Numbered from the stretch's first letter, positions 14,584 to 23,625 are shown. The stretch is DNA of 64,000 nucleotides from Nitrogeniibacter aestuarii (GCF_017309585.1 NZ_CP071321.1:4422001-4486000), one strand, 5' to 3'. Notes: generated from the sequence alone by a model not told the origin. A program made the numbers and translations.

Positions 14584-15002
14584 CCATCCCACCCTTCGTC
14601 GGCCATGTCCGCGAATCGGTCTTCGGACCGGTTCTGCGCCGCGATGGCCTTGTCCACCCAGGGGGTGCCGCCCTCGCGCATGGCGGTGGACAGCTCTTCG
14701 AGCAGGATGCGGATCTCGTCCACCTCATCGCAGCGGATGGGCTGTATGCCACGGGCCAGACACTGCTTGATCGCGGAGGCCCCCACGGCCATCACGTACA
14801 CCGCCTGGCAACCGTCCAGAAAGCCGATCTTGGCGGCCAGCTTGTCCTCGTTACCGTCCTGGGCTTCGGCGGCAAACTCGCCATAGCCGACGAGGTTGGC
14901 CTTGCCGGGCTCCACGTCGTAGATGGCAAAGGCTTCGGCCGAGCCGAAGTGCTGATTGACGCGCTCCCGGTCGGTGGAAGCAAAAGCAACTCGAATCGTC
15001 AC
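14580..15002 (-). CDS. nifX: Nitrogenase cofactor carrier NifX
   Basis: About 140-aa NifX. The N-terminal fold TIRVAFASTDRERVNQHFGS and the segments AFAIYDVEPG and GCQAVYVMAVGASAIKQCLARG identify it. NifX binds the FeMo-co precursor between NifB and the NifEN scaffold in the cytosol. I chose GTG at 15002 because AAGGAGG stands eight bases before it and overlaps the nifN stop. An ATG at 15053 with a weaker site would add 17 residues. It is tightly packed between nifN and the rseC-like gene. Confidence 0.93.
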   Translation of the reverse strand: MTIRVAFASTDRERVNQHFGSAEAFAIYDVEPGKANLVGYGEFAAEAQDGNEDKLAAKIGFLDGCQAVYVMAVGASAIKQCLARGIQPIRCDEVDEIRILLEELSTAMREGGTPWVDKAIAAQNRSEDRFADMADEGWDG

Positions 15003-15015
15003 GGCCGGTTCCTCC

Positions 15016-16422
15016 TTAATGGACCACGCCAGCTGCAGTCGCCGGTTCGCCATGGGTTTCTCCTGCGCCTTCGGACGCGCGGTAGATGGATCGATAGGCT
15101 TCGATTTCATGGTGTGCCCCCAGGATGAGGTTCGCGAGGTCGAACAGGGCCTGGCGCGAGCCGCGATAGCCCACCCAGGTGCGTGCATAGCCGCCCACCA
15201 GGTCGTACTGGGGAAAGCCGATGCGCATGAGTGGAACGTCGAGCCGGTGCGCGGTCTCGGCGCCATGGGAATTGGTCATGAGGAACTGGGCACCGCCCTT
15301 GCGCGCCGCCTTTTCGAGATCTTCCAGATCACCGACCAGCACCTGGTCGACCGGCAGGTCGGCCAGGGCCGGGCCCTTGGCGGGGCTGACGGCGCCGACA
15401 ATCTCGGCGCCCATACCGGTCATGAAGCGGGTGATCTGGCTGAGCAGGTCGGGGTCGGCGGCCACACCCACACGGGCGAAGCCGAGCATGAAATGCGCGT
15501 CGACCATGGCGTCCTGCAACTGGGCACGATGGCGGTCGATACGTGCCGGCACCGGTTTGCCGGAAATCTCCGCCAGGGCCAGAGTGAAGGCATCGCAGGT
15601 GTCCAGCCCCATCAGTCCGTCAAAACGGTAGTCGGGCACGCCGGTGCGCTCACGCAGCCGGTCGGCCGCCTTGTAGAGCGACGGACCGATCACCAGCGTG
15701 GCGGCCGACTCGCCCATGGCCGTGATCTCGGCGCGCGGCGTGCCGCCCAGGGTGTAGGGGGCATGCGGCTGGAAGGCCTGGTCGGTGAGGTGCCCGTCGA
15801 GCGAGTCGCCCACATCGGGCAACACCACGGCACGCATGCCGAAGGCTTCGATCCATTCGCGGATCGCTTCGACATCACCGGGGGTGAGCATGGACGAGGC
15901 CAGCACATTGACCTGCTTGGGGCGCTTGCCGGCCAGGTTGCTCGTCGGCACCAGGGTGTCGATGATCGCCTCCACCGCCAGCGCAAAGCCCGACTCGAAA
16001 CAGCCCACATAGTCCGGCGTGTTCACCGGCACCACGGTCACGTCATCGAACTCCGGAAACTGGCTGCGAAACTCGCGCACGCTGCGATGGATGTCCGTGC
16101 CCTGGGTCTCGGACAGGCCCGTGGTCACCAGCCCGATCACATCCGGCCGGGTTTTCGAGGCCAGCGTGTGCAGGGCCTGCACCACGTTGTCGTCGGCACC
16201 CAGAATCGTGGAGACCTGATCCATGGCCGTCGTCTGCAAGGGGATCGGCTCGCGGAAGTGGCGCACGAAAAACACCTTGCCGAAGGCGGTGCAGCCTTGC
16301 GAGCCGTGCATCAGCGGCATCGAGCGACCGAGCCCGAGGAAGGCCAGCGAGGCGCCCACGGGCTGGCTCACCTTGAGCGGATTGACCGCCAGCGCTTTCT
16401 TGGTGGGGATGATGTCAGCCAT
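15016..16422 (-). CDS. nifN: FeMo-cofactor scaffold subunit NifN
   Basis: 468-aa NifN, the NifK-like half of the NifEN scaffold on which the FeMo-cofactor precursor is matured. It has the NifN start KKALAVNPLKVSQPVGASLA, the cluster-ligand region MHGSQGCTAFGKVFFVRHFR with Cys near residue 44, QTTAMDQVSTILG and the Rossmann-like later domains (LMTNSHGAETAHRL, FPQYDLVGGYARTWVGYRG). Length is normal. Nine bases separate it from nifE. Confidence 0.96.
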   Translation of the reverse strand: MADIIPTKKALAVNPLKVSQPVGASLAFLGLGRSMPLMHGSQGCTAFGKVFFVRHFREPIPLQTTAMDQVSTILGADDNVVQALHTLASKTRPDVIGLVTTGLSETQGTDIHRSVREFRSQFPEFDDVTVVPVNTPDYVGCFESGFALAVEAIIDTLVPTSNLAGKRPKQVNVLASSMLTPGDVEAIREWIEAFGMRAVVLPDVGDSLDGHLTDQAFQPHAPYTLGGTPRAEITAMGESAATLVIGPSLYKAADRLRERTGVPDYRFDGLMGLDTCDAFTLALAEISGKPVPARIDRHRAQLQDAMVDAHFMLGFARVGVAADPDLLSQITRFMTGMGAEIVGAVSPAKGPALADLPVDQVLVGDLEDLEKAARKGGAQFLMTNSHGAETAHRLDVPLMRIGFPQYDLVGGYARTWVGYRGSRQALFDLANLILGAHHEIEAYRSIYRASEGAGETHGEPATAAGVVH

Positions 16423-16431
16423 GTTCGTGCC

Positions 16432-17829
16432 TCACGCGCTCATCAGGGCGCCACTGGTGCCCTGGCCCCAGGGCGCAGGACGGCGGACCGCCTCCCACAC
16501 CGGGCTGTTCATGGAAAGCGCCAGCTGGCGCGCCAGCTCGGCCATGCCGGCGTAACCGGCGTAGGCGAATTCCCGCTCCTGGTTGATGTCGAGGAAGGGA
16601 ATCTTGGCCTTCAGGGCGGTGTAGAGATTGCGGCCCCCGGCAATGAGGATGTCGGCCTTGTATTCGCGATAGACATCGAGCAGGGCCTTGGGGCTGCCGT
16701 CCTCGATCATCTTGGTGTCGTCGCCCATGATCTCGCGGATGCGCGCCTTGTCTTCTTCGGTGGACTTCTTGGTCCCGGTGGCCACCACCTTCATGCCCAG
16801 ATCCTGCAGGGCCGAGACGATGGACCAGCTCTTCACACCGCCGGTGTAGAGCAGCACGCGCTTGTCCTTGAGCAGGGGCCGCCAGGGTTCGAGCGCCGCC
16901 ATGGCCGCGGCCGTCTCGCGGGCGATGACGATCTCGGTGCGGGTCTTGAGGTCTTCGTCACCGATCAGCTCCGCAAAGCCGCGCAGGGCGGCGTTCATGT
17001 CCTCGATGCCGTAGAAGCTGCCCTCGAAGAAGGGCACGCCATGGTTGTCCTTGAGCTTGCGCGCCACGTTGAGCAAGGCCTTGGCGCACACCACCATGGT
17101 GGCGTCGGCCTTGTGCATGGTCTGCACTTCGCGGAAACGGGCATCCCCCGACAGGGTGCACAGAATGCGGTAGCCCAGCTCGTCGAAAAGCGGATGCACA
17201 TGCCAGAACTCGCCGGCGATGTTGTATTCGCCGATCAGGTTCACGTCGTAGGTGGGGCGCCCGTCGATGCGCGGCGGTGCCGGCTCGGGCTCGGCGGTAC
17301 CGACCACGTACTTGAACATGGCCTCGCCGGCGATGCGGTTGCCCAGATTCTTGGTGCCGTAGAAGCCGGCGGCATCCACCGGCACCACCGGCACGCCCCA
17401 GCGCTCGGTGGCGGCTCGGCAGGCGGCCTCCACATCGTCACCGATCAGCGCGGTCACGCAGGTGTTGTAGACGAACACCGCCGCCGGCGCGTAGCTCTCG
17501 ATGGCCTGCTTGATGGCGTGAAACAGCCGCTTCTCGCCGCGCCCCATGACCACGTCGGTCTCGGACAGGTCGGTGGTCATCCCGATGCGATAGAGCTGCG
17601 GGCCGGAGGAGCGGGTGCCCCGGTTGTCCCAGCTGGAGCCGGCACATGCGATGGGGCCGTGGACGATGTGCGCCACGTCGGCAATGGGCAGCAGGGCGAT
17701 CTGTGCGCCGTCAAACGAACAGCCACCGGCCGCCGCACCCGGCTTGGGGCGGGCACATCCGGACTTCTCTTTCGTGTTGTGACTGCAGGCCGGCTCGTCG
17801 AGCAGGGCCTGGATATCGCTGGCTTTCAT
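16432..17829 (-). CDS. nifE: FeMo-cofactor scaffold subunit NifE
   Basis: 465-aa NifE, the NifD-like subunit of the NifEN scaffold. Landmarks are an N-terminal region with three Cys (EPACSHNTKEKSGCARP and AGGCSFDGA), HGPIACAGSSWDNRGTRSSG, TDLSETDVVMGRGEKRL, VYNTCVTALIGDDVEAAC, GEYNIAGEFWHVHPLF and LYTGGVKSW. The ATG at 17829 has GGAG six bases upstream; a GTG four codons earlier is less likely. It is the first gene of the minus-strand nif run, with a sigma-54 promoter and NifA site upstream. Confidence 0.97.
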   Translation of the reverse strand: MKASDIQALLDEPACSHNTKEKSGCARPKPGAAAGGCSFDGAQIALLPIADVAHIVHGPIACAGSSWDNRGTRSSGPQLYRIGMTTDLSETDVVMGRGEKRLFHAIKQAIESYAPAAVFVYNTCVTALIGDDVEAACRAATERWGVPVVPVDAAGFYGTKNLGNRIAGEAMFKYVVGTAEPEPAPPRIDGRPTYDVNLIGEYNIAGEFWHVHPLFDELGYRILCTLSGDARFREVQTMHKADATMVVCAKALLNVARKLKDNHGVPFFEGSFYGIEDMNAALRGFAELIGDEDLKTRTEIVIARETAAAMAALEPWRPLLKDKRVLLYTGGVKSWSIVSALQDLGMKVVATGTKKSTEEDKARIREIMGDDTKMIEDGSPKALLDVYREYKADILIAGGRNLYTALKAKIPFLDINQEREFAYAGYAGMAELARQLALSMNSPVWEAVRRPAPWGQGTSGALMSA

Positions 17830-17858
17830 GGCGTTCTCCACGGTTGCAGTGGAGATTT

Positions 17859-17875
17859 AGCAAGTAGGGTGCCAA
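17859..17875 (-). promoter_or_regulatory. Sigma-54 promoter of nifE
   Basis: On the minus strand the sequence reads TTGGCACCCTACTTGCT: -24 TGGCAC, five bases, -12 TTGCT. This is a near-perfect sigma-54 element with the invariant GG and GC ten bases apart. It lies about 30 bases before the nifE start codon. Confidence 0.92.
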
Positions 17876-17918
17876 CGCCAAGCCATTGTTTTCAATGGAT
17901 TCTGATGTTCACCCCCCA

Positions 17919-17934
17919 TGTCACAAACACGACA
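17919..17934. promoter_or_regulatory. NifA upstream activator site (nifE)
   Basis: TGTCACAAACACGACA fits the NifA consensus TGT-N10-ACA. It is about 60 bases upstream of the sigma-54 element, a suitable distance for activation by looping. The nearly identical TGTCACAAAGGCGACA occurs in front of rnfA. Confidence 0.85.
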
Positions 17935-17971
17935 ATTCGCAGCAAACGCGCCTTGAGTCGCGATGTCGACA

Positions 17972-17985
17972 TTGATACAGATCAT
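17972..17985 (+). promoter_or_regulatory. FNR/ANR-type box upstream of ompW-like gene
   Basis: TTGATACAGATCAT matches the FNR/ANR consensus TTGAT-N4-ATCAA at nine of ten fixed positions. It lies about 70 bases before the ompW-like start codon and points to oxygen control of that gene. Confidence 0.65.
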
Positions 17986-18056
17986 TAACCCTTATAACGA
18001 AATGGTTAAAGTCGCCGCCAAGCTTGATTTCAAATCACCTGTACCGAGGCCAGATC

Positions 18057-18662
18057 ATGAAGAAAACCCTGCTTGTCGCTGCCATCGCCGCCACCCTGAG
18101 CGTCCCCGCCTTTGCCCAGTCCCAGGGCGACTGGATGGTCCGCGTACGTGCCGTAAATATCGACACCGCCAACAAGTCCGACGCCATTGCCGGCCTCGCG
18201 GGCAAAGACGACATCCATGTGAGCGACAAGGTGATCCCGGAAGTGGACATCAGCTACTTCATCACCCCCAACATCGCCGCCGAGCTGGTGCTCACCTACC
18301 CGCAGGAACACAACGTCAAGCTCAACGGCACCGACCTGGGTACCGTCGAGCAACTGCCGCCCACCCTGCTGCTGCAGTACCACTTCATGCCCGAAGCCCA
18401 GTTCCGCCCCTATGTTGGTATCGGCGTGAACTACACCCTGTTCACCAATGACGAGCTGATCATGGGTCTGGAGACCGAAGACAGCAGCGTCGGCCTCGCC
18501 CTGCAAGTGGGTATGGATGTGAAACTGGCCGACCAGTGGTACCTGAACGTGGACGTCAAGAAGATCAAGATGGGCACCGACGTGAGCATCAACGGCAACA
18601 AACTCACCCATCTGGACATCGACCCGTGGCTGGTGGGTATCGGTGTCGGTTACCGGTTCTGA
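18057..18662 (+). CDS. ompW: OmpW-family outer membrane protein
   Basis: 201-aa protein with a clear signal peptide (MKKTLLVAAIAATLSVPAFA, cleaved before QSQGDW). The mature part has the eight-strand beta-barrel pattern of OmpW: WMVRVRAVNI, PEVDISYFITPNIAAELVLT, LQYHFMPEAQFRPYVGIGVN, and the terminal aromatic strand ending VGIGVGYRF. OmpW forms a small hydrophobic channel. The ATG at 18057 is chosen because the signal peptide starts there. It diverges from nifE and has an FNR-type box upstream and a terminator downstream. OmpW is under FNR control in enteric bacteria, which agrees with the box. Confidence 0.93.
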   Translation: MKKTLLVAAIAATLSVPAFAQSQGDWMVRVRAVNIDTANKSDAIAGLAGKDDIHVSDKVIPEVDISYFITPNIAAELVLTYPQEHNVKLNGTDLGTVEQLPPTLLLQYHFMPEAQFRPYVGIGVNYTLFTNDELIMGLETEDSSVGLALQVGMDVKLADQWYLNVDVKKIKMGTDVSINGNKLTHLDIDPWLVGIGVGYRF

Positions 18663-18718
18663 GAGCGCCGGTCACGGGGCGTCACCCTCCCTCTCGACTC
18701 CCTTGCTTTGACCGATTC

Positions 18719-18743
18719 GGGGCGCATTGGCGCCCCGTTTTTT
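18719..18743 (+). terminator. Rho-independent terminator after ompW-like gene
   Basis: GGGGCGC, loop ATT, then GCGCCCC-type arm followed by GTTTTTT. Stem and T-run are classic, and it lies about 55 bases past the ompW-like stop. It may also end the convergent minus-strand operon poorly, as the T-run is on the plus strand only. Confidence 0.85.
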
Positions 18744-18782
18744 CGTCCGTCGCCGGCTCGTGCTGCCCGCCCGGCAACGGGA

Positions 18783-19103
18783 TCACCCCCGGGCCGGAAA
18801 CGCCAACGGCCTGAGCCAGTGCGCCCGCCAGGCAAGCACCTGCGCAATCAGGAGGCCGGCGCCCGCCAGCAACATCCACCAGACAAGCACCGCCATCGAC
18901 GGTCGATCCGCGATGAAGCAGCACACCGCGCAGAGCACCAGCGCCAGCCCGCCGGCACGGCGCAATCGCACGGCAACGCCCCCGCACAATACCGCGTCGC
19001 GCCCCACCACCTGACGCCAGTGCACCTCCAGACTGAGGGCCAGCCAGCCCATGCCGGCGACGGCGCAGAGGGCGGCCAGACACAACCAGATCGCTTCAGC
19101 CAT
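18783..19103 (-). CDS. DUF3325 membrane protein (siderophore uptake cluster)
   Basis: 106-aa inner-membrane protein with three hydrophobic helices (AIWLCLAALCAVAGMGWLAL, LALVLCAVCCFIA, LVWWMLLAGAGLLIAQVLA). It fits DUF3325 proteins that accompany PepSY and TonB-receptor genes in siderophore loci. Its start overlaps the end of the PepSY gene by eight bases. A role in iron handling across the inner membrane is inferred from the conserved neighbourhood; no biochemical function is known. Confidence 0.8.
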   Translation of the reverse strand: MAEAIWLCLAALCAVAGMGWLALSLEVHWRQVVGRDAVLCGGVAVRLRRAGGLALVLCAVCCFIADRPSMAVLVWWMLLAGAGLLIAQVLAWRAHWLRPLAFPARG

Positions 19104-20778
19104 GGGCCCCCTCCGCGACGGTGGATGAGACGCAAAGCTGTTGCCGCCCTTCGAGTTTTCGTGCCGCCCAGATGCTCACGGCGGCAGTGGCCAGCAACGC
19201 GAGATCGACCCCGGCCACGGCCCAGTAGGGGTCGGTCACCATCGTCTTGATCAGATGGTCGCCGGTGGTCAGCCAGTTCAGGCCGACCGCCATCAGGGCG
19301 AGCCAGGCAATGGCCCGGCATTGCTCCCGCCAGGCCGGGTTCATGCGCGCCTTGAGCACTGGCCGACTGCGCAGCCACGCATGCCCCAGGGTGAGCAGCC
19401 ACAGCCCCCAGAAGGCGAGTTTTTCCCACGCCCCTTTGCCGTCCACCTCCGGCGGCAACAGACGATTGACCACCAGCATGCCCACGGCCGCCATCACCAT
19501 GCCGGTGACGGTGGTCACCGCCAGCGCATCGACCACGCGTGCGCCCTGACTGCCGGTGTCGGCATGCATGCGCCTGCGCTTGCCCACGAAGAAGATGAAG
19601 CCCGTGGCGATGCAGACGCAGCCGATCAGCCCGCCCAGCACGTAAAGCCATCTGAGCAGCCAGTGTTCGAAGTGCTGCAGATGCAGGCCGGTGAGGAATT
19701 CGTTGATGTGCCCGACCGCGCTGGGCGGTGGTTCCTCGCGCAGCACCTCGCCGGTACTGGCCTTGAAGTGGATGGCCTGCCCGACCAGCGCCACTTGGTC
19801 GCTGCCGGCGCGATACAGGCTGACATAGCTGTTGGCGTCTCCCAGATGCTCGATGGTGAGCAACCCCACGTGGCCCGGCATGTCGCGCGCTGCCCAGCGG
19901 CGCCGGGCCTCGGCCACCATGGCGTCGACCGAGGCCAGCGGCGCGGCGATGCCGGCCGGTTCATGCGGCAGCCCGGTGTGCTGCGCCTCGAGCACCTCAT
20001 GCTGCTTGTGCAGGGGTTTGAGCAGGGTCTGGCTGGTCGGGAAGTACACCGTGCCGGCAAAGATCACCAGCCCGGTCAGCGCGAAGAAGAAGTGGAACGG
20101 CAGGGCCACCACACCGGTCAGGTTGTGAAGGTCCAGCACGCTGCGCTGGGTACGCCGCCGGGGCCGGAAGGTGAAGAATTCGCGAAACATCTTGCGGTGC
20201 ATGATCACGCCGCTCACCAGCGCCACCAGCATGGTGAAGCCGGCCACACCGACCAGCCAGTAGCCCAGGTTCAGCCACGGCCAGTTCAGTTGGTAGTGCA
20301 TGGGATAGAACCACTCGCTGCCGATCTTGAGCGCGTCCGCTTGCAGGAACCGGCCCGAGCGCGGATCGATGGTCGCCCACCCATGCACATGCGCGTGCTC
20401 GTCAGCCGCGTCCTTGAGCCGGTTCGGCACATCGAATTCGGCGCCGATCTGAAGCACCGGGTCGCGGTGCGTGGTGTAGGCCCACAGCGACGCCATGGGC
20501 AGGGTCTCCGGCGCGGGCAACGGCCCCACGACACGCGCCTGGGTCGCCGCCATATCAACCGGATGCGGCTTGAGCTGCGCATACACCGGTTGCAGCACCG
20601 CATCGAAGCTGGGCATCGGCTGCGGGTCGAAGCGTGTGTCGGGAATCGCCCACCGGTCGATCTCGCGATCGAACACCGACAGGGTACCGAAGAAGAAGAC
20701 GACCATCAGCACGAAGCCGAGCACCAGGGCCATCCAGGTGTGCAGCCAGGCCATGGCCTGGCGGAAGTGGGAGAACAT
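19096..20778 (-). CDS. PepSY-domain inner membrane protein (PiuB-like)
   Basis: 560-aa PepSY-associated TM protein. The first helix is WLHTWMALVLGFVLMVVFFFG, a large periplasmic part follows (VFDREIDRWAIPDTRFDP ...), then several helices including LVGVAGFTMLVALVSGVIMH and LPFHFFFALTGLVIFAGTV. The His-containing segments FRQAMAWLHTW and SVLDLHNLTGVVALPFHF could bind heme or act in ferric-siderophore reduction, which is the proposed role of this family. The ATG at 20778 follows GAGGAGG by eight bases; a TTG two codons earlier is too close to that site. Confidence 0.88.
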   Translation of the reverse strand: MFSHFRQAMAWLHTWMALVLGFVLMVVFFFGTLSVFDREIDRWAIPDTRFDPQPMPSFDAVLQPVYAQLKPHPVDMAATQARVVGPLPAPETLPMASLWAYTTHRDPVLQIGAEFDVPNRLKDAADEHAHVHGWATIDPRSGRFLQADALKIGSEWFYPMHYQLNWPWLNLGYWLVGVAGFTMLVALVSGVIMHRKMFREFFTFRPRRRTQRSVLDLHNLTGVVALPFHFFFALTGLVIFAGTVYFPTSQTLLKPLHKQHEVLEAQHTGLPHEPAGIAAPLASVDAMVAEARRRWAARDMPGHVGLLTIEHLGDANSYVSLYRAGSDQVALVGQAIHFKASTGEVLREEPPPSAVGHINEFLTGLHLQHFEHWLLRWLYVLGGLIGCVCIATGFIFFVGKRRRMHADTGSQGARVVDALAVTTVTGMVMAAVGMLVVNRLLPPEVDGKGAWEKLAFWGLWLLTLGHAWLRSRPVLKARMNPAWREQCRAIAWLALMAVGLNWLTTGDHLIKTMVTDPYWAVAGVDLALLATAAVSIWAARKLEGRQQLCVSSTVAEGAHG

Positions 20779-20791
20779 CGCCAAGGCCTCC

Positions 20792-21145
20792 TCAGGAAAG
20801 CATCATCTGCTGCACGCCCCAGGCGGCAGCCGTCATTGAAATAGCGCCGGCCACCAGGACTACCCAGACGCGCACCAGCCGGGCGGCGGCAAAGGCCCAG
20901 AGAAACAGCGACAGATAGACCGGAAAGACGAGCAGCAACAGCGCTGTTTCGGCTTCGTGGAAATCGATGCCCAGCGCCACCGACCCCGCCATGCCCAGCG
21001 AGACGAAGCCCCAGGCAAAGGCATAGCCCCCCAGCAGCGCAAGCGCCAGGCGGTGAAGGAGCGCCCATGACGGTCGCCTGCCGGGCGCGTCGGTATTGCC
21101 CCGATCAGGGGTCGGGGCGGTGTCCTGTGAAGTTGCACTCGTCAT
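20792..21145 (-). CDS. DUF3649 membrane protein
   Basis: 117-aa protein with a polar N-terminal tail (about 25 residues) and three hydrophobic helices (LALALLGGYAFAWGFVSLG, ALLLLVFPVYLSLFLWAF, VWVVLVAGAISMTAAAWG). DUF3649 proteins lie between TonB-dependent siderophore receptors and PepSY genes, as here. It likely sits in the inner membrane and supports siderophore-iron uptake. Thirteen bases separate it from the PepSY gene. Confidence 0.82.
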   Translation of the reverse strand: MTSATSQDTAPTPDRGNTDAPGRRPSWALLHRLALALLGGYAFAWGFVSLGMAGSVALGIDFHEAETALLLLVFPVYLSLFLWAFAAARLVRVWVVLVAGAISMTAAAWGVQQMMLS

Positions 21146-21219
21146 CGTTCTGCCTTTGCTTCAATAGGTATCGTCGACTGGACGCACCGGAGGCCGGGCG
21201 GTCCGGCCTCCGGGCGCGC

Positions 21220-23625
21220 TCACAGCGTGTAGTCGAGCGACAACAGCATGGTTCGGGGGGCGCCGTAGATGGCGCCGTACTGGACCGTCCGCAGATATTT
21301 CTCGTCGAACAGGTTGTAGACGTTCAGGCGCAGGGCGGCCTTGTCGCTCAGTCGGTAGGTCGCGAAGGCGTCGGCGATGGTGTAGGCGTCCTGCCACGCG
21401 CCCCCGTCCTTGGAGACGTCGGACTGCCAGCGCACGGCCGTCCCCACCCGCAGGTCGGGCAGCCCGGGCACGCGGGTGTCGACACGGAGCTTCAGGGTGC
21501 GACGCGGCACCCATTCGTAGATGTCCTTGCCGTCTTCGCCGGTCAGCCTGAGCGCGGTGTAACCGGCGGTGATCCGGGTATCCGCGCCGATCTGCCCCGT
21601 GGCTTCGATTTCGATGCCGCGCGAGGTCACATCCCTCGGCTCGTAGTAGTTGCGCTGGGCAACCGCGTCGAACCCGGCGATGGTCGCCAGCCCCTGCTGC
21701 TCGGCGGAGAACACGGCGAAGGTGGTCAGCAGCTTGCGATCGAGCCATTCCGCCTTGACCCCGACCTCGGCATTGACGCCCTTCATCGGCGCCAGGAAGG
21801 CGCCATTGATATCGCGCTGGTCCTGCGCCTGGAAGATGTCCGAATACGAGGCATAGGCCAGCGCGTCGGGCGTGATGTCGTAGGTCACCCCGACATACGG
21901 ACTCGCCTTCTCGGTGGTTTCGTTGTCGAGATTGGTGCCGCCGCCATAGATGGCCGTCCCGTCCCGCGTCAGACGGATGGCATTGACCCCGACGATGCCC
22001 TTGAGCCGGTCGGTGAGCGCCAGGCGGGTGGCGGCATACAGGCGGGTGATGCGCTGGTCGCCATCCGAGGCCACGCTCCTGGCACCCCAGTCGGGCTCGG
22101 GATAGACGTCGCCGGCATACGGAAAGGCCGGCAAGACCGGGAAGGTGGCCCCCGCATACGAGTAGGTGAGCGATGTCTGCTTCGAATGGCTCAGCCCCAG
22201 GACCGCGTCATGCTGGCGGCCAAAGGCGTCGAACCGACCGGTGAGATTCACATCGACGATATCGCTCTTCGACTCGCTCTGGCTGCGGTAGGGCCAGCCG
22301 ATGAGCCCGGTGTTGTCGTTGTTCAGATAGCCGGTCAGCGAGTAGGCGTAGAACAGCCGGGTGCTGCCATCCCCCTCGGTGTGGTTGTAGCTCAGCTTGG
22401 CTTCCCAATCGGGCGACAGCGCGTGCAGGTACTCCACAAAGGTGTTGACCGACCGATTGTTCCAGCGTGTCCAGTCCTGCGAGGTGGAGGCCGACACATC
22501 GAAATCGGCCAGGGTGCCGTCCGCATAAGGCAGCGTCAGCGAGCCCCACATGGGCGAACGTTGCCGGGCGTCCTGGTAGGTCAGACCGAAGGTCAGCACG
22601 CCGTTGTCACCGACCTGCCCTTCGAGCACCCCGTAAATGGCGGTGCGCTTGTCGTGCAGTGCGCGCAGGTGCGAGTCCTTGTCCTCGTGCGCCACCACCA
22701 GCCGCCCGGCCCAGCTACCGTCCTCGGTCAGCACCTTGTTGTAGTCGAGCGCCACACGTTTGAAGTCATGCGAGCCGCCGGTGATCTGCACCTCGCCGCC
22801 ATCGTGGTTGGTGGGCCGCTTGCGCACGAAGTTGATGGTGCCCGACGCGTTGCCAACCCCGGTGAGCAGGCCGTTGGCCCCGCGAATCAGCTCGATCTTC
22901 TCGAACAGGAAGGTATCCATCTGGCCTTCCACCAGCCCCCAGTCGTTGGTCATGCCCATGCCGTCGATCTGGGTGAGCATCACGTCGAAGCCACGGGCGT
23001 TGTAGCCCGTCCGGTTGGTCTCCCACGCTTCCACGTTGATGCCGGTGCCCATGCGCAGCGCGTCGTTGCTGGAGCTGATGCCGAAGTCACGCAGGCTTTC
23101 CTGCTCGATGGTGCTGATCGTCTGCGGCGTGTCCTTGATCTCCATGGGGAGATTGGTGGCCCCCTTCGAGACGCGGAACTCCCGTTTGTACTGGACGGAC
23201 ACCGTGGGCAACTGCACCGGGGCCTGCGGTTTGGCCGCCGGGGCCGGTCGCAGCACATAGCGCCCCTGGTCATCGGTCGCGGCCTTCAGGCCGGTTCCGG
23301 CCAGCAGGGCCGCCAGCGCCGCGTCGGGCGTGAGGCGGCCCTGAACACCGGGGCTCTGCCTGCCCCGCGCCAGTTCGGTGCTGCCGGAGAGCAACACCCC
23401 CGATTCGCCCAGGAAGCGCGTCAGCACCGTGTTCAACGGGCCGGCGGGGATGTCATAGCTGCGCGCGCTGGCCGCCGCAGGGGCTTGCGCCTGGGCAGCG
23501 CCGATCCAGCCGGCGGCAACGCCGCCCAGCAGCAAATGGACGGTGAGGGCCGTGGTGCGCAGGGCGTGGCGTGGCACCGGCGTGTGGCACGCGAGCCGGC
23601 CATGCGGCGATGGGTGACGAGTCAT
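21220..23625 (-). CDS. TonB-dependent siderophore receptor with STN signalling domain
   Basis: 801-aa outer membrane receptor. A signal sequence ends near AAQAQA, then an STN (secretin/TonB N-terminal) domain spans about 56-130 (SYDIPAGPLNTVLTRFLGES ... AALLAGTGL), the part that signals to a FecR partner. The plug starts near PTVSVQYKR and includes IKDTPQTISTIEQESLRDFG and FEKIELIRGANGLLTGVGNA. The 22-strand barrel ends with RTMLLSLDYTL (terminal aromatic-x-hydrophobic pattern). AAGGGG precedes the ATG. It sits downstream of fecR- and fecI-like genes, so it is probably both the transporter and the sensor for its own siderophore. The siderophore type cannot be read from sequence. Confidence 0.95.
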   Translation of the reverse strand: MTRHPSPHGRLACHTPVPRHALRTTALTVHLLLGGVAAGWIGAAQAQAPAAASARSYDIPAGPLNTVLTRFLGESGVLLSGSTELARGRQSPGVQGRLTPDAALAALLAGTGLKAATDDQGRYVLRPAPAAKPQAPVQLPTVSVQYKREFRVSKGATNLPMEIKDTPQTISTIEQESLRDFGISSSNDALRMGTGINVEAWETNRTGYNARGFDVMLTQIDGMGMTNDWGLVEGQMDTFLFEKIELIRGANGLLTGVGNASGTINFVRKRPTNHDGGEVQITGGSHDFKRVALDYNKVLTEDGSWAGRLVVAHEDKDSHLRALHDKRTAIYGVLEGQVGDNGVLTFGLTYQDARQRSPMWGSLTLPYADGTLADFDVSASTSQDWTRWNNRSVNTFVEYLHALSPDWEAKLSYNHTEGDGSTRLFYAYSLTGYLNNDNTGLIGWPYRSQSESKSDIVDVNLTGRFDAFGRQHDAVLGLSHSKQTSLTYSYAGATFPVLPAFPYAGDVYPEPDWGARSVASDGDQRITRLYAATRLALTDRLKGIVGVNAIRLTRDGTAIYGGGTNLDNETTEKASPYVGVTYDITPDALAYASYSDIFQAQDQRDINGAFLAPMKGVNAEVGVKAEWLDRKLLTTFAVFSAEQQGLATIAGFDAVAQRNYYEPRDVTSRGIEIEATGQIGADTRITAGYTALRLTGEDGKDIYEWVPRRTLKLRVDTRVPGLPDLRVGTAVRWQSDVSKDGGAWQDAYTIADAFATYRLSDKAALRLNVYNLFDEKYLRTVQYGAIYGAPRTMLLSLDYTL

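Noticed and set aside
14956..17988. A 1010-codon open frame on the plus strand across nifX, nifN and nifE
   Set aside because: Antisense shadow of high-GC nif genes; its product is His/Gly/Arg-rich and matches nothing, while the minus strand encodes clear NifE and NifN.
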